Shown here piece by piece: positions 51,980 to 59,729 of a DNA stretch of 64,000 bases. The position numbers and the translations under genes are program-made. The notes beneath the pieces were generated by a model. It worked only from the letters and a program-made list of their open reading frames with translations. It made no database searches and was not told where the DNA came from. The stretch is from HGM11525 sp036307445 (lineage in GTDB: Bacteria > Bacillota > Clostridia > UBA1381), in NCBI GenBank assembly GCA_036307445.1, contig JAXJXP010000029.1, positions 4,837 through 68,836 on the forward strand, in the 5' to 3' direction. Each line of letters starts with the position of its first letter. Position 1 is the first letter of the stretch.

Positions 51980-53749
51980 ATGGCACTTGACAGTATTGCT
52001 GTTTCAGCTCTTATAAAAGAATTAAATGCTGCTCTCATCGATGGCAGAATTGATAAAATTCATCAGCCGGAGCGTGATGAGCTTACTGTTTCTGTCCGCA
52101 CTTTTTCCGACAGCTTTAAGCTTGTAATAAGCGCAAGTCCGTCAAATGCGAGAGTTCATTTTACAGATACAGGAAAGGAAAATCCCAAAACAGCACCGAT
52201 GTTTTGTATGCTGCTTAGAAAGCATATTCAGGGCGGCAAAATTATATCTGTTTCACAGCCAGATTTTGAACGTATTATCGATATAACAGTTCAAACAAGA
52301 AACGAGCTTGGGGATATTGTATTAAGGCATCTGATTGTTGAGCTTACAGGCAGAAATGCAAATATAATTCTGACCGATGAAAATAGCCGGATCATCGAGG
52401 CGGCAAGGCACATAGACTTTACTCAAAGTTCAGTAAGACAGATTTTACCCGGTCTTACCTATCTTTCTCCGCCTCCGCAGAATAAAATACCATTCCTTGA
52501 CTCAAAGAGAGATTTTGATTTAAGCTTTGACGATATCACTATAACAGCACAATCTGCTCTTATGGCAGAAATGTCAGGTATAAGTCCTATTTTTGCAAGA
52601 GAGGTAATATATCGTGTTACAAACCGTACTGATACAATGGCGTCAACCCTATCAATTGATGACAAAAATCAAATAATTACTCTTTTGAACCATTATCGGT
52701 TAAAAGCATCAAATGGCGAGTTTTCTCCTGTTGTTATAACAGAAAAAGAAACAGGAAGAATTATTGACTTTTCACCATTTGATATTTCACAATATGAGAG
52801 CGCATGCGAAATTACATCATTTTCTAAAATGGCCGATGCAATTGAGTGCTTTTACAGCACACGAGCATCAAAGGAAAGACTAAAGCAGCGTTCAGCAGAC
52901 CTTTTGAAGCTTGTCAATTCTAACTTAGAGCGTTTATCAAAAAAGCTGATTATTCAGCAAAAGACATTAAAGGATGCCGAAAACAAAGAAAAATACAGGC
53001 GTTTCGGGGACCTTATCACTTCTTCATTATATATGATTAAGCCTGGAATGACAGAGGCTCAGGTACCCGATTATTTTGAGTCTGACGCACCTACTGTCAA
53101 AATACCTCTTTCACCACAGCTTTCTCCTGCAGAAAACGCACAAAAGTATTATAAAAGATATACAAAAGCAAAAAATGCAGAAATCGAGGTAAACAAACAG
53201 CTTGAAAGCACCTTGACTGAAACCGAGTACCTGCAAAGTACACTTTCCTTTATAGAAAACTGCACAACCTTATCTGATATCAACGCTATAAGGTTAGAAC
53301 TTTTACAGGAAGGGTATATAAAATCACATACAAACAACAGAAAAAAGCAGAAAGAGTCAGGTTCAATCCCCTATCACTTTATATCCAGCGACGGCTTTGA
53401 CATATATGTCGGCAAGAATAATCTGCAAAATGATTTACTTACACTCAAGTTTGCAAACAATCAGGACATATGGTTTCATACAAAAAAAATTCACGGCTCA
53501 CATACTGTCATAAAGCTTGGTCTTGATAAGCAAGTACCTAAGAACACACTTATTGAAGCGGCACAGCTTGCCGCATATTACTCAAAAGCACGCGAATCAG
53601 GTCAGGTACCGGTTGACTATACAACCATTAAAAATGTCAAAAAACCAAACGGTGCTAAACCCGGAATGGTCATCTACGACAACTACAACACAATATATGC
53701 TACTCCAAAGTCTCCAGAGGAACTAAATCTTAAGATGATGGATAAGTAA
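51980..53749 (+). CDS. rqcH: RqcH (NFACT family, Rqc2 homologue)
   Basis: The 589-residue protein has an NFACT-N domain (about 1-200), helix-hairpin-helix and long coiled-coil regions (about 200-430), and an NFACT-R domain (about 450-560) with DIWFHTKKIHGSHTVI. RqcH binds obstructed 50S subunits and recruits tRNA-Ala to add C-terminal alanine tails that mark stalled peptides for degradation. Older annotations call it fibronectin-binding protein. AAGGAG precedes the ATG. Confidence 0.93.
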   Translation: MALDSIAVSALIKELNAALIDGRIDKIHQPERDELTVSVRTFSDSFKLVISASPSNARVHFTDTGKENPKTAPMFCMLLRKHIQGGKIISVSQPDFERIIDITVQTRNELGDIVLRHLIVELTGRNANIILTDENSRIIEAARHIDFTQSSVRQILPGLTYLSPPPQNKIPFLDSKRDFDLSFDDITITAQSALMAEMSGISPIFAREVIYRVTNRTDTMASTLSIDDKNQIITLLNHYRLKASNGEFSPVVITEKETGRIIDFSPFDISQYESACEITSFSKMADAIECFYSTRASKERLKQRSADLLKLVNSNLERLSKKLIIQQKTLKDAENKEKYRRFGDLITSSLYMIKPGMTEAQVPDYFESDAPTVKIPLSPQLSPAENAQKYYKRYTKAKNAEIEVNKQLESTLTETEYLQSTLSFIENCTTLSDINAIRLELLQEGYIKSHTNNRKKQKESGSIPYHFISSDGFDIYVGKNNLQNDLLTLKFANNQDIWFHTKKIHGSHTVIKLGLDKQVPKNTLIEAAQLAAYYSKARESGQVPVDYTTIKNVKKPNGAKPGMVIYDNYNTIYATPKSPEELNLKMMDK

Positions 53750-53757
53750 TCTTCGTT

Positions 53758-53804
53758 AAATTCCACAAATTCCGACAGTATGTACTGTTGTTTTTGTGGA
53801 ATTT
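53758..53804 (+). terminator. nested hairpin after rqcH
   Basis: AAATTCCACAAA / TTTGTGGAATTT (12 bp) encloses an inner hairpin ACAGTA-TG-TACTGT. The T run is weak, so termination strength is uncertain. Confidence 0.55.
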
Positions 53805-53817
53805 GCTTATCAGAGTA

Positions 53818-53846
53818 TTGACAAATTATTATGATAATGGTATGAT
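53818..53846 (+). promoter_or_regulatory. sigH promoter
   Basis: TTGACA (53818-53823) and TATGAT (53841-53846) are 17 bases apart, 36 bases before the sigH start codon. Confidence 0.75.
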
Positions 53847-53881
53847 ATAAATATCATATTATGAGTATTCGGAGCTGAAGA

Positions 53882-54490
53882 ATGGATAAGCTTAATGAAC
53901 AGGAACTCTGCAGACTTTCTGACGAGGAAGTAGCAACACTTGCAGCAAATGGCAGTAAAGTCGCAGCAGACCACCTTATCGCACGTTACCGCAATTATGT
54001 TTATAAATGTGCATCATCTTACTTTGTAAACGGTGGAGATAAAGAGGACATTGTTCAGGAGGGTATGATTGGCCTTTACAAAGCTATCCGAGATTTCAAC
54101 TCCGACATTTCGTGCTGTTTTTCTGTTTTTGCGGCAACCTGTATTAAAAGGCAGATTATATCTGCTGTCAAAGCATCTACCCGTAAAAAGCACCTGCCAC
54201 TTAATTCCTATATATCTCTTTCGGACACGGAATCGGAACACGAAAGTGCAGCACCTGAGATTAACGAGCCGTTATCGGTTATACTCGATAAAGAGTACAA
54301 AAGACGTGTTTCTGTTAAAATCAGCAAAAAGCTCAGCAAGCTGGAGTTAAAGGTTCTTTATTGCTATTTGGACGGAATGAGTTATCAAGATATAGCCAAT
54401 TTAATTGGTAAAAATACCAAGGCTGTTGATAACGCAATATCAAGGATCAAAAAGAAGCTGTTATTCCTTCTTGGCAAGGATGACGAATAA
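53882..54490 (+). CDS. sigH: RNA polymerase sporulation sigma factor SigH
   Basis: A sigma-70 family protein of 202 residues. Region 2 (about 25-95) contains KEDIVQEGMIGLYKAIRDF and FAATCIKRQIISAVKASTRKKH; region 4 (about 140-200) contains YLDGMSYQDIANLIG as its helix-turn-helix. Length, the absence of region 1/3 expansions and the SigH-like DEEVATLAANGSKVA opening support SigH, which starts sporulation and stationary-phase programmes. GGAG precedes the ATG. In many Firmicutes rpmG-secE-nusG follow; here a tRNA-like element and a zinc-ribbon gene follow. Confidence 0.92.
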   Translation: MDKLNEQELCRLSDEEVATLAANGSKVAADHLIARYRNYVYKCASSYFVNGGDKEDIVQEGMIGLYKAIRDFNSDISCCFSVFAATCIKRQIISAVKASTRKKHLPLNSYISLSDTESEHESAAPEINEPLSVILDKEYKRRVSVKISKKLSKLELKVLYCYLDGMSYQDIANLIGKNTKAVDNAISRIKKKLLFLLGKDDE

Positions 54491-54491
54491 A

Positions 54492-54551
54492 TCTGTCTGT
54501 AGCTTAAGTAAAGCAGGTGGTACGATATGGGTGCAAGTCCCATCAGGCAGG
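54492..54551 (+). ncRNA. tRNA-like three-helix element lacking an anticodon arm
   Basis: The 60-nt segment folds as a closing helix TCTGTCTG/CAGGCAGG (8 bp, two G-U pairs), then T8-A9, a D-arm-like GCTT-AAGTA-AAGC, A26, eleven unpaired bases GGTGGTACGAT where the anticodon arm should be, and a T-arm ATGGG-TGCAAGT-CCCAT. The T-loop matches tRNA consensus except G for T55. No CCA end is encoded. It lies between sigH and the zinc-ribbon gene, in its leader. It may be a degenerate tRNA, a tRNA mimic or a small riboswitch-like junction. The bases GGTGGTAC are complementary to GTACCACC at 54901-54908, after the next gene. Confidence 0.55.
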
Positions 54552-54589
54552 AAGAAAATATTATAAATAAATCAAAGTGAGGGAAAAAT

Positions 54590-54856
54590 ATGTACGAAGA
54601 TAAGACACTTGTTTGTAAAGATTGCGGAAACGAATTTGTCTTTACAGCAGGCGAACAGGAGTTCTATGCAGAGAAAGGTTTCCAGAATGAACCAATGCGT
54701 TGTAAAGATTGCCGCCAGGCTCGCAAGAACTCACAAAGACAAAGAGAATTTTATGAAATTGTTTGCGCTGATTGCGGAAAGGTTGACAAGGTTCCGTTCT
54801 TACCCAAGAATGATAAGCCTGTATACTGCAGTGAGTGCTTTGAAAACCATAAGTAA
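54590..54856 (+). CDS. zinc-ribbon protein, function unknown
   Basis: An 88-residue basic protein with two zinc-ribbon units: CKDCGNEF...CKDCRQAR (near 9-44) and CADCGKV...CSEC (near 60-84). The EQEFYAEKGFQNEPMRCKDCR stretch is the probable zinc-ribbon (zf-trcl-like) domain of small Firmicutes proteins, possibly nucleic-acid-binding. GAGGG precedes the ATG. It lies 100 bases after sigH without its own obvious promoter. Confidence 0.8.
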   Translation: MYEDKTLVCKDCGNEFVFTAGEQEFYAEKGFQNEPMRCKDCRQARKNSQRQREFYEIVCADCGKVDKVPFLPKNDKPVYCSECFENHK

Positions 54857-54934
54857 TATCCCTGCTTTGATTTGAGAATGGGATAGGTATTATATCTTTA
54901 GTACCACCGGATAATAGTACATAGCTTTTATATT

Positions 54935-54967
54935 AAAAGGCAGAACGACGTGTGCGTTCTGCCTTTT
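54935..54967. terminator. bidirectional terminator
   Basis: A 13-bp perfect stem AAAAGGCAGAACG/CGTTCTGCCTTTT with a 7-base loop, between the convergent zinc-ribbon and SPOCS/LysM genes. Confidence 0.9.
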
Positions 54968-54971
54968 AGTT

Positions 54972-56486
54972 TTACATTGTAGGAATTATAAGCCTTTTGC
55001 CCTTTTCCACAGGAAGACCTTCATCAATATTATTAAGCTCTGCTACCATCGTTGGATCTGTTTTATATTCCTTTGCAATTTCCCATACACTTTCTCCGCC
55101 CTTTGCAAAAAAGATTATTAGCTGATTTGTTCCGGTTTCTTCTCCTCGTTCGATTTCTCTTATCATATTTATATCCTTTTCCATCCTGTTACTTGTATTA
55201 AATTCAACAGCAGCACGGATTTCAACATCTCCGGCACCTGTTAGAGTATAGCTTATATGTTCGCACTCAGCGGTTATCATTAGCTCCCCCGCTTCCTTTA
55301 TATCAAAGGTATGCATAACAGGTATCTCTGCTTTTCTGCAGCAAACAGGGTTTTCGCTGTTGTCTGAAAGGTAAAGCACAGATACATCCAAGACACTGTT
55401 TGCTGTTACAGTGTTGTCATTCTTTTCGGTAGATACAATACGCGGTTTAGCAACAACATTATATACTGTCGCAATTTGCGGCATACGCGAATCGGCTGTT
55501 ATAACCTCTCTAATGCTTTTTACAGCTGACGGCAATGTAATAATTCTTTCTGTTTTAATCACATCGCTGTTGCACTTAGTTTCTGCACCAAAGCAGTAGC
55601 AATCGCAAAGACAGCAAATCCTTTCATCACGTCTTACCATAATTTCTGCACGGACAAGAATTTCTATGTTAATATAATTTTCTCCGTTAGAGCCAGTTCC
55701 TTTCTGGCAACTTTTTTCTACAATTACGCAGCCTACCTCAACACTATCTGTTTCCTCAATCCCTGAAACCTCAAATACCTCTGTAAAAGGAAACCTTGCA
55801 TCAGTATTCTTTATACTATTATTTTCATCACAGTAAAGTACTGTTACCGCGACTATTCCCTTTACAATTACTTTATTTCCGGCAATACGCACTTCTTTGT
55901 CAGTAACAGATGCGTCACACTTTATTACCTCAAGATTTTGACAATTCCCCAATTCAAGCTGTTCTTTTATTAAAAATTCACATTCGTCGTTTGTCAGCAT
56001 TCGATAAAGATTGACTTCGTTACATTTATACGCAGCATCTGTAGAATTTACCGAAGTTATGTACTCAATTTCTCTGTTTTCAAATAACTCACAGTCCACA
56101 GAAACTATTGCCTTTAATGAAATCTTTCTTGAATTTATAAGATTTATATCAAGTTGTTCAATATCGCACATTAACTTAATACACATATCATCCTTTATCT
56201 CAGGAGAATCAATAATGTCATTAAATTCAAAAACTGTCGGTAAAGTTTTAACACCACTATCTTCCCCGTCAGGCAGGTATATTACATCAGCAAAAACCTT
56301 ACCCTCAAAGCTTATTCTGCCGTTTGTCAGAGTTTTTTTGACAATCGAACAGGTTGCATCAACATGCAGTATTTTCAAAATGTCCGGATTTCTATCCGGT
56401 ACTATCACATTACATTCACTGTTACATCTCATACTCCGCTCAAGCACACGAGCCGATGCAGTAATCTGCTCTCTAACCACTTCCAT
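54972..56486 (-). CDS. sipL: SPOCS (DUF3794) and LysM protein, SipL-like
   Basis: The 504-residue protein has repeated SPOCS/DUF3794 domains (about 30-130, 170-270 and 320-420) and a C-terminal LysM (about 455-503, with GGESVWEIAKEYKTDP and KGKRLIIPTM). This is the layout of Clostridioides difficile SipL, which binds SpoIVA to build the spore coat basement layer. No signal peptide is present, fitting a mother-cell cytoplasmic protein. The SipL assignment rests on architecture and length; other SPOCS-LysM proteins exist. Confidence 0.85.
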   Translation of the reverse strand: MEVVREQITASARVLERSMRCNSECNVIVPDRNPDILKILHVDATCSIVKKTLTNGRISFEGKVFADVIYLPDGEDSGVKTLPTVFEFNDIIDSPEIKDDMCIKLMCDIEQLDINLINSRKISLKAIVSVDCELFENREIEYITSVNSTDAAYKCNEVNLYRMLTNDECEFLIKEQLELGNCQNLEVIKCDASVTDKEVRIAGNKVIVKGIVAVTVLYCDENNSIKNTDARFPFTEVFEVSGIEETDSVEVGCVIVEKSCQKGTGSNGENYINIEILVRAEIMVRRDERICCLCDCYCFGAETKCNSDVIKTERIITLPSAVKSIREVITADSRMPQIATVYNVVAKPRIVSTEKNDNTVTANSVLDVSVLYLSDNSENPVCCRKAEIPVMHTFDIKEAGELMITAECEHISYTLTGAGDVEIRAAVEFNTSNRMEKDINMIREIERGEETGTNQLIIFFAKGGESVWEIAKEYKTDPTMVAELNNIDEGLPVEKGKRLIIPTM

Positions 56487-56523
56487 TTTCTCTTCAATCC
56501 TCCAAATTTGTATATTAAGAAAA

Positions 56524-56552
56524 GCTCTCTCACAGTAATACTATGAGAGAGC
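56524..56552 (-). terminator. terminator after the rhamnulokinase gene
   Basis: A 9-bp stem GCTCTCTCA/TGAGAGAGC (56524-56532 with 56544-56552) is followed by TTTTCTT on the minus strand, 19 bases beyond the rhaB stop. Confidence 0.75.
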
Positions 56553-56570
56553 CTAAAAAATTATTCTATA

Positions 56571-58052
56571 TTATTTTATTATTTCAAGCCACTTTGCATA
56601 AGCATTATCCCATGCTTGTGAATCCTCTGGCTCATACCTTGCAATATCAAAGGAATTTTTAACAACCTTTCTTCCTTCATTAAGATCTGAAATTGCACCG
56701 ACTGCCATTGCCTGAACAAGAACATTGCCTATACTTGTCGCCTCAACCGGACCTGCTTCAACAACTCGCTTAGTAGCATTTGCGGTAAAGCGGCAAATCA
56801 TCTTGTCCTTAATGCCACCGCCAACAATATGAACACTGTTGTACTTTTTACCATTAACAGCCTCCATACCCTCAATTGTCTGACGGTACTTAAATGCAAG
56901 GCTTTCTGCGATACAACGAACAATTTCGCCCTTTGTTTCAGGAACCTTCTGTCCTGTCTTTTCGCAGTATTCACGGATTCTTCTGGGCATATTACCAGGT
57001 GTCTGAAATGCCGGATAGTCAGGGTCAATAAGACTTGCAAACGGTGTAGCCTCATTAGCCTGTTTTTCTAGCTCGTCAAAGCTCAAAAGCTCGCCTTCTC
57101 TATCCCACTGTCTGCGTGATTCCTGAATGAGCCACAAGCCCATTATGCTCTTAAGGAAACGGATTGTCTTATTAACTCCACCCTCATTTGTATAGTTGTA
57201 GTTAAGCGCATCCTCCGAAACATTAGGTGTGTCAAGCTCTACACCCATCAATGACCATGTTCCGCTCGAAATATAGATAAAATCCTTTTCATCAAGAACA
57301 GGTACAGATGCAACTGCTGAGCCTGTATCGTGTGATGCAACCGCAATTACAGGCACTTCTGCAATGCCAAGCTCTTCTGCAAGCTCTGGCTTAACAGTAC
57401 CGACAACCTCTCCAGGATATACCATTTCAGGAAAAATATCAGTAGGTATGTCAAATTTTTCAAGCAAATCCTTTGCCCAAGTATGTGTTCTCGAATCGAA
57501 CATCTGTGATGTCGATGCAATTGTGTACTCAACCTTTTTCTTACCTGTCAAGAAGAAATTGAAAAGGTCCGGCATAAAGAGCATTGTTTTAGCATTTTCC
57601 AAAGTTACATCATTAGAAATCTTAGCAGACAAAAGCTGGAACAGAGTATTGAACCAGTTAAATGCAATTCCTGTTTCTGCATAAATCTCTTCTTTTGGTA
57701 CAACTGCAAATGCTTTATCGTACATTCCGTCTGTACGTGTATCACGATAGTGATAAGGATTACCTAAAAGCTTGTCATTAGCATCTAAAAGACCGTAATC
57801 AACACCCCATGTATCAATGCCGATACAGTCGATATCTCTGTCGCCCGAATTTGCACATTTTAATATTCCCTGCTTAATCTCAAAGAAAAGACGAAGAACG
57901 TCCCAATGCAATGAACCGTTAATATCAACAGGGTCATTGGAAAATCTATGCTTCTCCTCAAGTGTTATTTTTTCTCCGTCAAACGTTGCAAGCATTGCTC
58001 TGCCGCTTGATGCACCAAAGTCAAACGCCAAAAACTTATAATTCTTTTTCAT
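56571..58052 (-). CDS. rhaB: rhamnulokinase
   Basis: A FGGY-family sugar kinase of 493 residues. The N-terminal DFGASSGRAML is the phosphate-binding motif of RhaB; IGIDTWGVDYGL near residue 75 and YISSGTWSLMGVEL near 260 are typical of rhamnulokinases, and the C-terminal HIVGGGIKD motif closes the ATP site. It phosphorylates L-rhamnulose to rhamnulose-1-phosphate. No rhaA, rhaD or transporter is adjacent, so the rest of the rhamnose pathway must be elsewhere. The start at 58052 fits AAAGGAG. Confidence 0.9.
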   Translation of the reverse strand: MKKNYKFLAFDFGASSGRAMLATFDGEKITLEEKHRFSNDPVDINGSLHWDVLRLFFEIKQGILKCANSGDRDIDCIGIDTWGVDYGLLDANDKLLGNPYHYRDTRTDGMYDKAFAVVPKEEIYAETGIAFNWFNTLFQLLSAKISNDVTLENAKTMLFMPDLFNFFLTGKKKVEYTIASTSQMFDSRTHTWAKDLLEKFDIPTDIFPEMVYPGEVVGTVKPELAEELGIAEVPVIAVASHDTGSAVASVPVLDEKDFIYISSGTWSLMGVELDTPNVSEDALNYNYTNEGGVNKTIRFLKSIMGLWLIQESRRQWDREGELLSFDELEKQANEATPFASLIDPDYPAFQTPGNMPRRIREYCEKTGQKVPETKGEIVRCIAESLAFKYRQTIEGMEAVNGKKYNSVHIVGGGIKDKMICRFTANATKRVVEAGPVEATSIGNVLVQAMAVGAISDLNEGRKVVKNSFDIARYEPEDSQAWDNAYAKWLEIIK

Positions 58053-58082
58053 AGCATAAGCTCCTTTATGTATATTACTATA

Positions 58083-58147
58083 ATTATACAAAACTTAGTT
58101 TGTTCTGTCAATAATGACTTGAAAAATTATCCGAAATAATATATAAT
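58083..58147. promoter_or_regulatory. divergent promoters of rhaB and the TSCPD gene
   Basis: Minus strand: TTGACA (58106-58111) and TATAAT (58083-58088), spacing 17, for rhaB. Plus strand: TTGAAA (58119-58124) and TATAAT (58142-58147), spacing 17, for the TSCPD gene. Confidence 0.78.
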
Positions 58148-58185
58148 AAAATCAAAAAAGAAATTATAAGGGACGGATTAGATTT

Positions 58186-58446
58186 ATGGCAAAGTTTTCA
58201 TTTACACCAAGAGGTGTTTGTTCGGCACAAATTGATTTTGAAATTGAGGATGGAATTGTTCACAACGTGCAATTTACCCGCGGTTGCAGCGGCAATACAC
58301 AAGGCGTTGCCAAGCTATGTGAAGGCAGAGAAGCTAAAGAGCTGATTTCTCTTTTAAAAGGAACTGATTGTAATATGCGCGGCACCTCCTGCCCCGACCA
58401 GCTTGCTAAGGCTTTGGAATTAGGTTTAGCTGAGCTGAATAAATAA
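58186..58446 (+). CDS. TSCPD domain protein (TIGR03905 type)
   Basis: An 86-residue single-domain protein with the name-giving TSCPDQLAKAL near residue 67, plus conserved Cys residues in RGVCSAQ, RGCSGNTQGV and DCNMRG. The domain is otherwise found at the C-terminus of ribonucleotide reductases; the stand-alone form is common in Clostridia, with no known function. A 180-base gap with no gene follows before the SASP gene. Confidence 0.88.
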   Translation: MAKFSFTPRGVCSAQIDFEIEDGIVHNVQFTRGCSGNTQGVAKLCEGREAKELISLLKGTDCNMRGTSCPDQLAKALELGLAELNK

Positions 58447-58532
58447 TATAAAAGGAGTATTTCTTTAACGCACTCGTTTTTCCGCCTGAACAATTATTAA
58501 TAAATTTTATTTCTTTTTCCAAAATTTATATT

Positions 58533-58561
58533 GAATACAAATATCAAAACAGCACAAAATA
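58533..58561 (+). promoter_or_regulatory. possible sigma-G promoter of the SASP gene
   Basis: GAATA (58533-58537) and CAAAATA (58555-58561) are 17 bases apart. The first fits the sigma-G -35 (GHATR), and the second differs from CATNNTA at one position. SASP genes are classic sigma-G targets. Confidence 0.5.
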
Positions 58562-58630
58562 CCTGTGTAGTCGACAGAAATCGATTATAAATAAGCACGG
58601 CGAAAGTGCAAAAATTTTGGAGGAAGAAAA

Positions 58631-58822
58631 ATGAGTAAGTCAAAGATTGTTGTCCCCGAGGCAAAGAAGGCAATGGAAAATTTCAAAATGGAAGCCGCTA
58701 ATGAAGTTGGGGTAAATTTGAAGCAGGGTTATAACGGAGACCTCACTTCAAGACAGGCAGGTTCAATCGGCGGACAGATGGTTAAGAAGATGATTGAAGA
58801 TTACGAAAACAAGATTAAATAA
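58631..58822 (+). CDS. alpha/beta-type small acid-soluble spore protein
   Basis: A 63-residue SASP. The germination protease region is EAANEVGV and the DNA-binding signature is LTSRQAGSIGGQMVKKMIEDYE. SASPs coat spore DNA and protect it from UV and heat, then supply amino acids at germination. GGAGG lies eight bases before the ATG. Monocistronic. Confidence 0.95.
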   Translation: MSKSKIVVPEAKKAMENFKMEAANEVGVNLKQGYNGDLTSRQAGSIGGQMVKKMIEDYENKIK

Positions 58823-58913
58823 GTAATCCTTTCGTAATCGGCGCATATTTTCTGTTAAGCTCACTGTAATAGATGATACTACAAGCTTGATATCAAGAAA
58901 ATAGCCAGCAACG

Positions 58914-58956
58914 AAGACAGACACTTTGAAAATATTCTTTTCAAAGCGTCTGTCTT
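58914..58956. terminator. bidirectional terminator
   Basis: A stem of 9 plus 9 bp with one internal A/C mismatch (58914-58932 with 58938-58956) and a 5-base loop, between the SASP gene (plus) and the kinase gene (minus). Confidence 0.8.
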
Positions 58957-58963
58957 TTTGTAT

Positions 58964-59713
58964 TTATTCATAATCTACTACATTTACCCATGAAAGTAAG
59001 AATTCTCTTTCTTCAGGCTTGCCCTTGACTGACTGAGATGCAGCTACAATTGGCATCCATTTCTGTACATACTGTTTTGCAGTATCACTCTTTTTACAGA
59101 ACAAATCAAGATACTTTTTTGCCACGTCTTCCTTGCCTTCAAGGCAGAAGAGAAGATATGTTCTTGCAACATCGGCTGATGCATTACCTCTTGTAACGTG
59201 CGACCAGTCGAGAATAAACATCTCTCCGTCGTTATTTATTATAATGTTACTTGGGTTAAAGTCACCGTGGCAAACCTTGTTATGCTTAGGCATCGCATTG
59301 AGTCTTGTATGAAGCTCGTAGCGCGTTGTGGCATCAAGATCGGTCTGTGAAATCTTAGCATCCATCTTCGCCTTAAGGCTGTTAAGAGAAGGAGCGGTCA
59401 TTGAATGTACCTTCATCTGCAAATCTACAAACAGCTCAAGATATTCGTCGTACTTACCGGGATTTTCTTCCATTAGTGTAGCAAGTGTCTTACCGCTTAT
59501 ATAGTCAGACACAATCGCCCACTTGCCGTCAATAGTCGTTACTGCGTGAATTTTGGGAGTATTAAGACCTATTCCCTCTATTCTCGCCTGATTTAGTGCT
59601 TCATTTAAGACGTCTGCCTTAGAAAAGTCCGAGTCAAATACCTTTACAACAGTATCACCATCACGATAAATTGTCTTATTCTTTCTCTTTGCAATAATAT
59701 TATCAAGTTTCAT
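58964..59713 (-). CDS. APH-family phosphotransferase, substrate unknown
   Basis: A 249-residue kinase of the aminoglycoside phosphotransferase/choline kinase fold. An N-terminal lysine sits in DTVVKVFD, the catalytic loop is HGDFNPSNIIIN near residue 147, and the metal-binding ILDWSHVT near 167. Such proteins phosphorylate small molecules or sugars; true aminoglycoside resistance cannot be inferred. It follows adhE by 16 bases and may be co-transcribed with it. Confidence 0.85.
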   Translation of the reverse strand: MKLDNIIAKRKNKTIYRDGDTVVKVFDSDFSKADVLNEALNQARIEGIGLNTPKIHAVTTIDGKWAIVSDYISGKTLATLMEENPGKYDEYLELFVDLQMKVHSMTAPSLNSLKAKMDAKISQTDLDATTRYELHTRLNAMPKHNKVCHGDFNPSNIIINNDGEMFILDWSHVTRGNASADVARTYLLFCLEGKEDVAKKYLDLFCKKSDTAKQYVQKWMPIVAASQSVKGKPEEREFLLSWVNVVDYE

Positions 59714-59729
59714 AGCAATTTCCTCTCTC

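Noticed and set aside
54492..54551. Functional tRNA gene
   Set aside because: No anticodon stem-loop can be drawn and no CCA end is encoded.
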